Positions 11,501-23,500 of a stretch of 64,000 nucleotides of DNA are shown here, one piece after another; position 1 is the stretch's first letter, and every line of letters starts with the position of its first letter. Both the position numbers and the translations under genes were made by a program. The notes under the pieces were generated by a model that was not told the DNA's origin, did not search any database, and was given only the letters and a program-made list of their open reading frames with translations. The stretch is taken from NCBI GenBank assembly GCA_029964075.1, contig CM057142.1, positions 27,406,392 to 27,470,391 of the forward strand, in the 5' to 3' direction. The stretch comes from Patiria pectinifera (lineage: Eukaryota; Echinodermata; Asteroidea; Valvatida; Asterinidae).

Positions 11501-14500
11501 TCCAGTGTAGAAGCCATGTTTGATTCCTGCTAGTGTGGAACTGGAAGGGGTTCCCATAACCTCCGTGTCGAACCAGCAACACAGACATTTTGGATAGTGT
11601 GAAAGGCCCTTTAGAGGTTGTTAGAGTAACATGTGCAGGCTTACTCAGGTTGGACTCGAACCCAAGACCTCATGCTTACTGCTGCAGATGTCTCACTGAG
11701 AAAATGAATTCACCTGTGTCCTTAAATCAAATTTGTCAACCAAAACAATAGACTCAGCTAGGAATAAATCATTGAACCTTTACATGTAAATGACTACCAT
11801 TCTAATCCTGTACCATGTTTACATGTACGTATCCTCAGATACATTGATCCTCAGATCAGATGCATTGTTTATATTAGTGAGTGAAGTAGGGTGGTGTAAT
11901 GATGCCTTTTACAAAGGTATTACTCACTCACCCTATAAAACACCAAGGCCTCCTTAACCCTAACTCCCTAGGCCTTTTTGCTAGGATGTAGCCTCAATCC
12001 TGCAAAATCCTCCAATTGGCATCGTGGAAAAATATCATAGCCTCAACCCTGCAAATTCCTCCATTATTTCTTGAATATGTTCCGTGGAGGGGTGACCACT
12101 GCCTGAATCCTGCAAAATCCTGCTGCAGTGGCTGTCAATATGTTGAGGCTTGGCCAGTGACATCCTGGAGCAGTACGGAGGATTTCAAGCATAACCCAGG
12201 CCTATATTTATGCATGGCTGAGCAAAAAAACAACACAAGGTCGGGCCCAAGACCTTGACAAAGTGCTTCCTACGAAATCAGTGACGCACTTTTGCCATGT
12301 AACCTCATTCCTCCAAATTCCTCCACTTTGACAAAGAGGATCCAGAGTAGTTTAAAGATTACACTTTTTATAAATCTTTATTTTTGTGATTGAAAATTGC
12401 TTCAATAAATGCCATTGTTCACCCATTTTTTTTACATGTACCCTGAAATCACTGAACCCCTCTTTAAATACTAATTCATGTAATGACAATGTGTACCGGT
12501 ACATACAATTCATGCAGTTTGTTTACACGTGTACATTCAGTCAGAGCACGGAGCTCCATGGTCAGAGACAGTGAGTTGTAAATTACATTGTACATGTTGT
12601 ATACATAGTACAGTGTGTACTGCATAATGTAAACGGTCCAGTGATATTAATACTGATATGACATGTTATGATTAATAGTGTTAGACCTTGTAGGCCTACA
12701 TTGCTGTTTATTTTGTTCAACGCTGTCTTTGAGTGCTTAATTGTCACTCATACATCATGTCCATATTACCGGTACATGTATGTTGGCCAAATCATTTATC
12801 AAGTTCAACTTAACCAATTTATCCTCTACATGTACGTGTATGTACCGGTACATGTCAATGTACCGTACATGTTACACATCAAAATAAAATGATTTTGAAG
12901 CTAATAATATTATACATGTACTTGTGAAGCTGATAAGATTATACTTTGCATGTCATTTCCAGTTACATGTACATGTACATGTGATGGTACTTTACTGTAC
13001 ATGTACATGTACATTTACTGTACATGTACATGTACTTTACTGTACATGTACCGGTACTTTGCAGTTGGTGCTTTTCCCCCACTTGGTCGGAGGCACTCTT
13101 CAAAACAATTCTGTTTTACACTGAGTTGAACATGTACCTAAACATTCGGCTACCAGTATTCATCTTTCTTGCAAAAAATATTTCTCTCTGTTTATTTCCA
13201 TTTTAACCTGAGAAAAAAATACCGGTATACTGTCTATTTCTTTACATTTCTAGGCTATTTCTGTCTATAAGCAACGAGACTTTTGTTTTAAAAAAGACCT
13301 AGGGCCCAAAAAAAAAGCTTTGGTTGCCTTGCCACAAAAAGTGGTGCGGCGACGCGGCTTTTTTTTTTTAACTCTTTTTTTTTTCTCCAAATGTCCGCTC
13401 ATGACTGCAAATGGTGCCTGACTAAAATGAAGTGCAAAATGTATTGGAGCCCAGAGAGGCCACATAAAGCTTATACTCGATCGTAACCCCATCTAAAAAC
13501 ACGTTAAAATTGTGCAGCAGCAGGATTCCAGTCAAACCAGTGAGTTTGGCGGTTTTGAGACATCATCTTACATTGAAAAAAACTTTTTCATTTTGCCGAC
13601 GCGCATGGCTACGGCGACGCGTGCGCAGACCAGAAACCAGAGCCTTTATTTTTTGGCTTAATGTAATCCATGGTTTCCATGTTATAAATATTCCCAACAG
13701 GATCAAGCGAGATATACTGCCCCTGGTCACCTCCTTATGTCAGAATGTGGACTATGAGGTGCGGGCCTGCATGTGCAGACAGTTAGATTTAGTAGCTAGA
13801 GGCTTGGGGTAAGTACATTTCATCTTCCTTCAAAAGAGATTGGTTCCTTGTGTGAAGCATTTTGCTTAATAGTGCTATTGTTACACAAATTCAGACCGAG
13901 TTATGGGGACTTTCTGCTGTCCCACAGCATTTCGGTCCCCACAAATACCTCATACAGACCAGTGTAACTCCCCACAACTACATATGAAACAAGGCTGTGT
14001 TGTTCTACATAACCCCAGAGGACAGACACACAAAGGGAGAACAACAGATCCTTTCAGTCTTTGGGAGTTGGGTCTTTTGTTCAAAACGGTCCTCTGTAGT
14101 AGGTTTGTGTGCTTAATCTATGGGAGAGTGTTACAGGGACTAAGGGAAACACAAAGCAATGTCCTCAGGAATATAGTAAAACAAGAGTGGATAGTTTTTC
14201 AGGGTTAATGCAGTGTGAATGAATATTACACGCCTTACCAGACAATACCAATTGGCTGTGCTACACCAACACATGACTTCACTGCAACCTCATTATCAAG
14301 TGAAAAATATATTTTTTAGGGAAACTTCTCAGGGAAATACCAGGGAAAATTCAGGGAATTTTATCCTCAAAAAGTGCTGGGAACCCTACCAATGATGATT
14401 TAACAGGCATTAGAGTGTTTCTCTTTTCGTTGTTTTGGTTTGTTCTGGCAACTTGCAGGCTTGAGCCCACCAAAAGTGCAATACTTCCAGAGTTGGTCGA

Positions 14501-17500
14501 ACTGAGCAATGACGAGGAAAGTTGCGTACGATTGGCCGCGCTGGAGACCATAGTTAGTCTTCTGAGTTTGCTGGACGACGGTAAGTCAAAACGTCGTAGC
14601 ATCATTCCAAGCCATTCAAATCATTCAAAGAAGTTCAGCATCCATGTATCTCATCCATGTATTGGCCATCCAATTAATAATTTCAGTTACTAATTCAATC
14701 AATCTCTTTTGGATTATATTTTGTAACAGATTTGTTGTTTTCTGTATCACAAGATAATCAATTCAAGTCCCCATTTTACCCTTTTTTCGCCTTTCAAAAC
14801 TTACTCAATAAATTGTCTCTGCCAGTTTCTACTGAGGGTTGCAGATACCCAAAATGTTAGTTTCGGGGTTGGAATAAAACATACAAGTTGAAAATTTAAT
14901 AAGAGAGAAAAGAAAATGGAATTTGTTGAAGAGCACGGAGTATGCATTTTTAATGCACCACTGTCATTAGTTCAGCTCCAATAACTCTTCAACTGTATGC
15001 AACTCGTGGGCGTCTCCTGAAGCAATAATTGATCCCCAGTCCAGCGTGTACATAGATTCCTTCATTGACCAACAAGGCATCAAGTTAATGACCCGTGATC
15101 ACTGAATGCCTCACCATATGAATTATGCACATCACTCCGCGATGGCCTCTTTGTTATCCTTGGCAATTGGTCAGTTACCCGGCAACGAGGCGTTCCGGTT
15201 CCCATAGAAACGCTGTCTGAAGGCATCCGACCCTGACCTTGTTATCCTTTTTGGTGATTTGTGTTAGATGCACCAAGTGAAATATCCAAGAAATCCTGTT
15301 GGTTTTGCAAATTTTGATGTGATAAGGGACTTGATTGGAAACAAATAATAAACGTGGTGTGTGTACATGTACATGTATGTATACATTGTACATGTACATG
15401 TACATGTACATGTGTACATGTATATATAGCGATTTATACCAAAGGTCTCAAAGTGCTTCACAATTAGTACCCCTGTTCATCAGGCCATGAGATCAGTTTT
15501 TGCAGCAGCTTTAGATCAGCCCATTATGGTCTCTACATGTACCTTCACAGGTACCCATTTATACTTCTGGGTGGAGAGAGACAATTGTAGTCAAGTGTCT
15601 TGCCCAAGAACACAAGCACCATCTTCCCTGTCAGGGTTCGAACCCATATACCACGGCATGGAGTCGAACACCGTAACTACACCACAGTGCTCCAGAAAAT
15701 TCATGGAGTAATTTTGTAGTGTTACAATCCACATTGCTGGGCCCAATTCCATGGCTTTGCTAACTACAGAATTCTACGCTTGCTATCTGATTCTGTGCTA
15801 GCAGCGCTAGCAGAAAAAATTCTTTGCTGACCCTGTAAGCACAGAATCCTTAGTTACGGGATGTATGCATGTAAGTCTAAAAGGCTTGCTAACCCGTGAA
15901 ATATGCTTAATGTAAGCACAGAATGTTCTGCTACACAGGGATTTTTAGCTATTTTGGAAACAGTAAGCAGAGCCATGAAATTGGGCCCTGATCACTTCAA
16001 CTATTTACTTTCAATGGGACATAAAGCCCTGTGTAAAGGACATCTAATGGACTCCATGCGCGAGAAAAAGAGGGCGCTTTTTGACCACTTCTGAGAGCCC
16101 AGTGGACGGGACACACCACGTGCGCTGTCGGTTGTGTGTTAGAAGATCCTTCCCAGTGGTCGCCCCCATCTCCCCCTTTGTAAACTGTTGAGGGGGTACT
16201 TGTGCACAGAGTTCATCCGATTTGTTAGTAAAAACATCATTCACGCGCGCGCACCACTGATAACTAGCGCCCATTGGATAAATGCTCGAGGTGCATTAAC
16301 TTCCGGTTCCATTCGTGCTATGCTACACCGTGTGAGGTACGCATGGTTGAATTGAGATGACGTCACACTAACAAACCGGATAGTGATTGGGGTCTACCTT
16401 CCTCTATGCTGGGGGAAAAAATCCTCCAAAACCTGGTGGTACAGTAGATATGGAAGGATGTGGGAGGATTTTGTCTCAAGGGTTTACTGAGATCAATAAG
16501 AAAGAACAAGAAAACCACCTGGATATTTACATGGAGTAAGGCATGATCAATTATTGATAGTCTTATTTTTTCTTCATCTTCATCCATGCATCCTGACCAG
16601 GTGTGAACCCCACTAGAGGTAGAATCCGTATGTGGATGTGTACATACATGTACCATACATCTCATGCATGTTACTCGGTGTAGTGAAAAGTCTGTGTTTC
16701 TTGCAAATTGGTCATGCTATGAATTGGGGTCCAAAGTGTGACAGTGTTCTTGTCACTGTTTCGTACCTTGGTACTTTGTAATTTGACATTCAAGTTTCAA
16801 TAAGAATGACTAAAACATAGGGTTTTTTTTATTGGGTGCATGTGTAGGTACCAGTACATGTACATTGTACAGTGTGTACATGTACATGTACTGTAGTTCA
16901 CTATTCATACATGTGTATACATGCACTCTTGGAACAAAACTGCAATGAGGATATCATAGATATCACTTGGGAAGACTGTGTAAGAAATAACGAGAGCGCA
17001 AGCGCTGAAGCTCATGAAACCCCCAAACTAAAAGTTGCACTTTTCAATGGGCATTGCAACACACAACTGAATACGGGGTGGCCCCGTATTTAATTGTGCA
17101 GCTTTTTGTTTTGACATTTCAGGAGCTTCAGTGCTTGCGCTCTCGTTATTTCTTACACAGTGTTCCTAAGTGAGGTATCAAATTGAACCGGAAAGTTTCC
17201 GTGACAAAACGTATATTTGGGATTTTTGTTCGCCGAGACATGTCCAAACAAGGATGATTATAAAAACTGCTTAGTTTCTTTTTGTGCCAGGTGTATTTGC
17301 ACATGTATGCCACTTTAATAATTGTTTTAATTATAATTTTTTTTTTTGATTTTGTAGTACTTACATTGTACATGTACAAGAAAAACAAATTTGTGCGTGT
17401 TATTGTATAGTTTTGTGTTGTTGCATTGTGTGTAGACAGCTGGCAGTTTAATGTTTACTCACGTTTTTTTTTTTAGTCTGCATATCATTTGTGCTTGGCG

Positions 17501-20500
17501 GGACATTAGTCTCTTGCATATAGCCACTTCAATAAATTTATGTTCAGCCAAACTGCATGTTTACATTGCATGTTTTGTCATTAAAAATGTCGCATAATGT
17601 TGAACATACACGTACTTGGCGATGCATGTCTGCAGACTATGAACCCGAGAACGTCTGAAGTTGCTTTGTTTTGGACCCCCCCCCCCAAAAAAAACCATTG
17701 ACTGGCGGGTCCGAAATTCTTGGCCATCGTCAACATTTTCAGACTGTTCATAAATATTCCAAAGAAAATTTAAGACATTTTGGGGTTCATTTGCCATTTT
17801 TATTGCTTTTTAGTATTGGTTATTGCACAATTTGTTCTGTGAAGATTAAAAAAGTATTAAGACTTTCAGGAAGCATAGAGCAAGGAAGTAACCTACCAAA
17901 TTATTACCAAAAAGCTTACGGCACTTGGACTAAAGATTGTACTGTCACTAAACACCCCGTGAAATTATTCTGTCTGGCTTGCTGTCATTGAGAAGAAATC
18001 AAGAAATGTAGGTGATTTTCAGCATTCAGCCAGTTGACTGATCAGGCCCCAAAAAAAAGGCTCCGCGTTGCCGTAGCCATGCGCGTCGGCAAAATGAAAA
18101 AGTTTTTTTTCCAATGAAAGATGATGTCTCAAAACCGCCAAACTCACTGGTTTAACTGGTCCCCTGCTGCAGCACAATTTTAACTTGTTTTTAGATGGGG
18201 TTATGATCGAGAATAAGCTTTTTGTGGCCTCTCTGGTCTCCCATAATATTTGCACTAAGTTTAGTCGGGCACCATTTGCAGTCATCAGCCGACATTTGAA
18301 GCAAAAAAAAAACAGGTAAAAAAAAAAAAAGCTGCGTCGCCGCACCACTTTTTGGGCAAGCTCCATACCAGAAACCGGAGACTTTTTTTTTTGGCCTTAT
18401 GGAATAAAGAGCTTTATTGACAAAATCGTGTTTTGTGATCAAAAGGTTGTTCATGGTTTTTCACTGTTTTCGCAAAAAAAAAGGTGTAATAAGCACTGAG
18501 CTGAAACTTCAAAGTTTTGAACATTCTTCTTTGGATTTTGAGTTGTGTTATTATTGGAAACGAACAAAATGGGTGAAAAGCAAATGATCCTACCGGTACA
18601 TGCCTTTAAACTGTTGATCATGGCCCAGTTTCAACATAATGTATGTACACTGTACTTAGCAAAAATCAGTCACTTGTAATATACAATGCATGACATTTTT
18701 GGCCGGTAATTGGTTAATGCTCAGCAATAATGTTGTGTGTTTGGCAAGTTGGCCCCGTCCCTGTAATGAAAGCTGGTTGCCAGGACAACCAGACGAGATT
18801 GATATCCCTAATCTTTTCGCTAACACATTCACATTGGTGGGAGTGCATTCTTTGGGGGGTTTAATTCACATTGTTTAAAGCTATAGTCCATCATTTGTAA
18901 TTTGTGCATTTTGTTCGTTTGAAGCAACAAAAGAGTTCAAAATCTAATAAAGGATACTAAGCAACTAACCTGATAAAGTTTCAGCTCAGCTTCAGCTGTA
19001 TATTCCGAGAAAAACCAGCATTCTAAGATCTCAATTTCAAATCAAAAGTTACTGAATCATGTTTTGAATTGCCGCTATACGCGACTTCGCGCACTGATCC
19101 GACGAATTATAACAACCGCGCGCGCGTGTGCATCGTTCCAATACTTGCGCGCGCTGCGCTGAATAACAAAACGAACTACTAATTTAAATTTTCCTACAGT
19201 GCTTCTTAAGAATCACCGTTGGAAATGCCTTCTTTCGTTGATTACTTCAAAATGACAGCTTCCCAGAAAGAATAATTTCACAGGGAGTTTAGTTCCCTTA
19301 CTATCTTTCAACTAAGTATGTTTTTCAACAATAATTACGACAGTTACTTTTCGGATGGCTGCAAATGATGGACTATAGCTTTAAATACGAAACCAGACTT
19401 CAACAATTGAAGGATTAAGAGTAGGGCTGGGTTTGAAGTGTGGTGTCGACTTTCGGTTTTGTTGTCGGGGAAAGTATCAAATTTGGAGAATTTTTTTTTT
19501 TAAATACAACTAAAGTGATGTACCTGTAATATGGACTAAGATGAAACTTCAAGGTTTTGAGCATTCTTCTTTGGCTTTTGAGTGGTGTTATTATTGGAAA
19601 GTTATTTTATTTCTCTCTGGTAGTTAAGTTAAACCACAGATTCCTCAAAAGTACCCTAAGCACTGTAGCTTACAAGCCTGAAGAAACCTGTGGAGAGAAG
19701 ACAGTGAGAAGAAGTTACAGTTTTATAGGTGGGAGGAAAAGCCTAGAGGAATATTCTGAGGAAAACCCACGGAATCAGGCAGGGACTGAAAACCCAATCC
19801 ACATATTGGCCCGGGCAGGATTCGAACCCGGGACACAGCGGTGGAAGGCAAGGAAAGTACTTGAAAGCTTGAAAAAAACGCGTCGCCGCATCAATTCCGG
19901 AACTTCGGTCTGACCAGAGACCGACCATTTTTTTTTTGGCCTTAGCGTGCATAATTACAAAGTCACGAGATCTGTCAGCAATTTGGTTTTAATTCTCTCA
20001 TTTTTTTCCCTCCAGAAACGTGTACGCAGACCATTATTCCATTGGTGTGCAAGTTTTGCGAGACTGCCATGCGATGTGAAGACTCCACCTTGCCGGCTGT
20101 AGCCAGACAGTTTGGCCGACTCTGTCACGGCCTATCAGGTGATTAATAGGACAGCCCGATCGTTTTTGCAATTTTTTGTTAAATTTACCGTACATGCATC
20201 GTCATGGTAAAAAAATTTGCAGAAGGATAGCTAGAATTATTTCATACCAGACCTCGAGGTTGCATCTTTGGCACCCACTCTTTGTTTTCAAGCTGGTGTG
20301 TCTCAATTGACATATCGTCGTTTGCGAGTTTCCCACACCCCTTAGACAACCCTATAGAATTTTGTACGTTAAGTTTGTCTCAGATATTGTGTTTTCCTCA
20401 TCCATTTGTATATAATGGGGCAATATTTCACAAGCTGCGTTGACGCGATTCTACCGTGATAGGTAGATACCATAGGCAGATACACCGTAGAAGTGGTAAC

Positions 20501-23500
20501 GCATTGCCCACGGTTGTGTGTCTGTACACAAACCTGGCCTAACATAACATTTGTAATTTGTGCATTTTGTTCATTTGAAGCAACAAAAGTGCTCAATATG
20601 TAAAGAAGGATGCTGAACAACCAATCTGATGAAGTTTCAGCTTAGCTTCAGCTGCATTTTTTGAGAAAAACAACATTCTAGGATCTCAATTTCAAATCAA
20701 AAGTTGCTGAATCATGTTTTGAATTGGGCTTGAATCCAGCGTCCGAGACACATTCTCACAGAGCCGATTGCAGCTACGCGATGTCACGCACTGATCCGAC
20801 GAATTATAGCAACCGCGCGTGTCGTGCCAATGCTTGCGCGCGCTTTGCAGAAAAACAAAACGAACTACTAATTTACATGTAAATTTCCTACGGTGCTTCT
20901 TAAGACGCACCGTTGGAAAGGCCTTCTTTCGTTGATTTCTTCAAAATGACAGCTTGCCAGAAAGAATAATTTCACAGGGAGTTTAGTCCCCTTAGTATGT
21001 TTCAACCAAGAATGTTTTTGAACAATAATTACGCCAGTTACTTTTTGGAAAGCTGCAAATGATGGACTCTGGCTTTAATCGCCAGTGCAAAATCTTATGG
21101 TAAAAGTGGTGGATGAAACATTGCTTCGACACATCACTATTGTAGACAACCCCGTGTGATGTCACACTTCTATGGCGTATTACACCGCGTTCCCACTTGA
21201 AATGGAAAAAGGTGGATCAAGATCCGGCATTTTGGTGTGATCGTTATCTTACCGCAACGAAATCGCAAGACGCGTTCCCACTTATGCTTGATCCACCTTT
21301 TCGTACGGAAATGTCGGGTCCGAAAGGTCACTGAGTTCGGAATTACGCGCGCTCTGTCGGAGTGCCATTGTTGCATGGTTGCAAGCTAGGCCAGGATGGG
21401 TCAGTTTTCAAACAGTACTATCAGAATTCACCGACAAAAATTACGCGAATTCACCAACATAAATCACGGATCCGTAGAGGATCCGTGCGTGCATAAATTA
21501 ACAGGTGAAATCCAACAGATCAGAGCCGCTCATTGTGTGACATCACGGCAGAAACCAATGCATCGATAAGGGATTCCCTGGTTCTGAAGCTTCTCATTAG
21601 TTAGAAACGGTCACATGATGTCTACGACATCATTTTCCAATTTTCTATAATCAATACTTCAGATTTGTCACCTCCGTACGTACCGCGTTATCGGCACTAT
21701 TCTCATCGCATACTCGTAAGCTTTTCCATGATTCTGTGCCAAAGTGAAGTCTTTTGGTGCGTGCGGACTCAGAGTCATTTATGGATGGAAAAATAAGTAA
21801 AATTTCACCAATGGAAAAGGTTTAGTAATGGACGAACACGCAACAAATTAAGGCCTAGTGTAGTTTTAGGATACCACGTGCGCTTTTGCATGCGCGGTGC
21901 TAGCCCGTAGTTCAGCGGTTGTTTATTGTGCATGTTGTATACGCTGGAAATGTTCACATGAGCTACACGCCTGAAAACGTGTTTCTTCGTTCATGAGACC
22001 GCAACATTTTCGCGCCACTCGTGCACCGGGCGGATGTTAACAGGTCAAATTGCCGGATCAGATCCACCTTTTGCGTTCCCATCTGATCGTGATCCGGCAA
22101 TTGCCGGATCTGATCCACCAATTGGGGGATCTGTATCCTGGTCCAGAGGTGGATCAGAAAAGGTGGATCTGATCCTGATCCACCTTATAACGGTTAGCGT
22201 TCCCACTACACACAATTGCCGGATCTGATCCACCAATTGGGGGATCTGATCCGGCAATTTGGCAAAAGGTGGATCAGATCCCCCAATTGGTGGATCAAGT
22301 GGGAACGGGGTCTTACATTCAGCTGCCATGTTTTATAGGTGTTTTGTTATGTTAATTCATTAACAATGAATGTACACCAGGTCTACTCATGCGTGTCCCT
22401 GTTGAACAAAAGAACACACCTCATTAACAATGAATGCACACCAGGTCTACTCATGCGTGTCCCTGTTGAACAAAAGAACACACCTCAAAGATGGCTGCAG
22501 TGCAATCTGTCTATTGTTGAGCCCAATGCTGCAAGACCATAGAGCTATATTAATTTACTAGAGAGCTAACTCCTCTTTCTTGCGCGCGGAGACGCTTTGA
22601 AGCCGTCCTGGGTGCAGACATTTTGAATTCATGTGCGTGTTTGTAGAACATAATGTAATTAGATGGATTGAATTTTGAAAGTGTACTCTACATGCAAGTA
22701 GAACACACGCAAACAACTTAAGTGCGTCATGACAGTTCAAAAAACGTCACAGCAAAAAGCATTTGCAGTGAATACGGGCACGCGTTGCGCTGTTTGCCTA
22801 GAGCAAAATGAAACGCTCATTAGCTGATCGTGCATTTCGGTTTTGGGCGTATCGGCTTCGATGACGCACCGGTATGGAATACAAACGCAGATATGCAAAT
22901 AGCCGTACAAAAGCCGTACAAAATTTCTAGTTCTCCATAGGTTTGTGTACAAACATGGATGCGCCCATCAGGCATTACTTTGTACATCGATTTAGCGCTC
23001 TAGTCATTTAATATACATGTACACGTAGCTCTATGTGCAAGACCCAACATTTCTGTGTCTGCTGTGCGGCACACCAGTAGCGCAAGCCAAATGTAAATTA
23101 ATTTATGTATCATGTCAAGAGGTTTCCGATACCCATTTATCCATTGTTTGTGATAAATTGAGTTGGACCCTGAACTCATCATGCAGAGACACATGTAGCT
23201 TCTCATGTTCGTAGGTGTCAGGATAAGGTGTACAATACACATTATGGCTTCAGGGTGTCAAGGAAACAAATGACTGTTTATTATAAGCATATGAATAAGC
23301 TTACAGTCGAGTCTCGTTAATACAAACTTGTTCGGACTTAGCCAAATTGTTTGTTATATCAGAATTTTGTATTAAGAGGAACATCAATCCCTTTCATTGT
23401 GCACATATATGCACAGTCGGGACCAAGGCCTTATGTTTGTTATAACCAGAATTTTGTATTAACAGAGTTTGTACTAACGAGAGTCGACTGTAAATGGTTT

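Larger units (their letters stand above)
9418..13700. other. intron 2
   Basis: Holds TIR element I2 right after the donor, E1 (about 10110-10366), M1 (10772-10945), G1 (11243-11497), a tRNA-SINE fragment near 11640-11700, D5 (from 11954), TACATG/TACCGG arrays (12760-13060) and F1 (about 13301-13660). No gene seen on either strand. Confidence 0.7.
14581..20015. other. intron 4
   Basis: Holds TACATG tracts (15364-15424, 16855-16890), SINE R1 (15424-15702), G2 (15739-15988), E2 with nested F2 (about 17895-18608), B3 (18875-19384) and an F-type end at 19858-19943 next to a tRNA-SINE B-box fragment. An inverted pair around 16967-17007 and 17123-17161 (CTTGCGCTCTCGTTATTTC) marks one more foldback. 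No gene seen. Confidence 0.7.

Noticed and set aside
22045-22329. Frames with GGSDPPIGGSDP repeats
   Set aside because: Translation of the GGATC word repeat in X1, not a protein.
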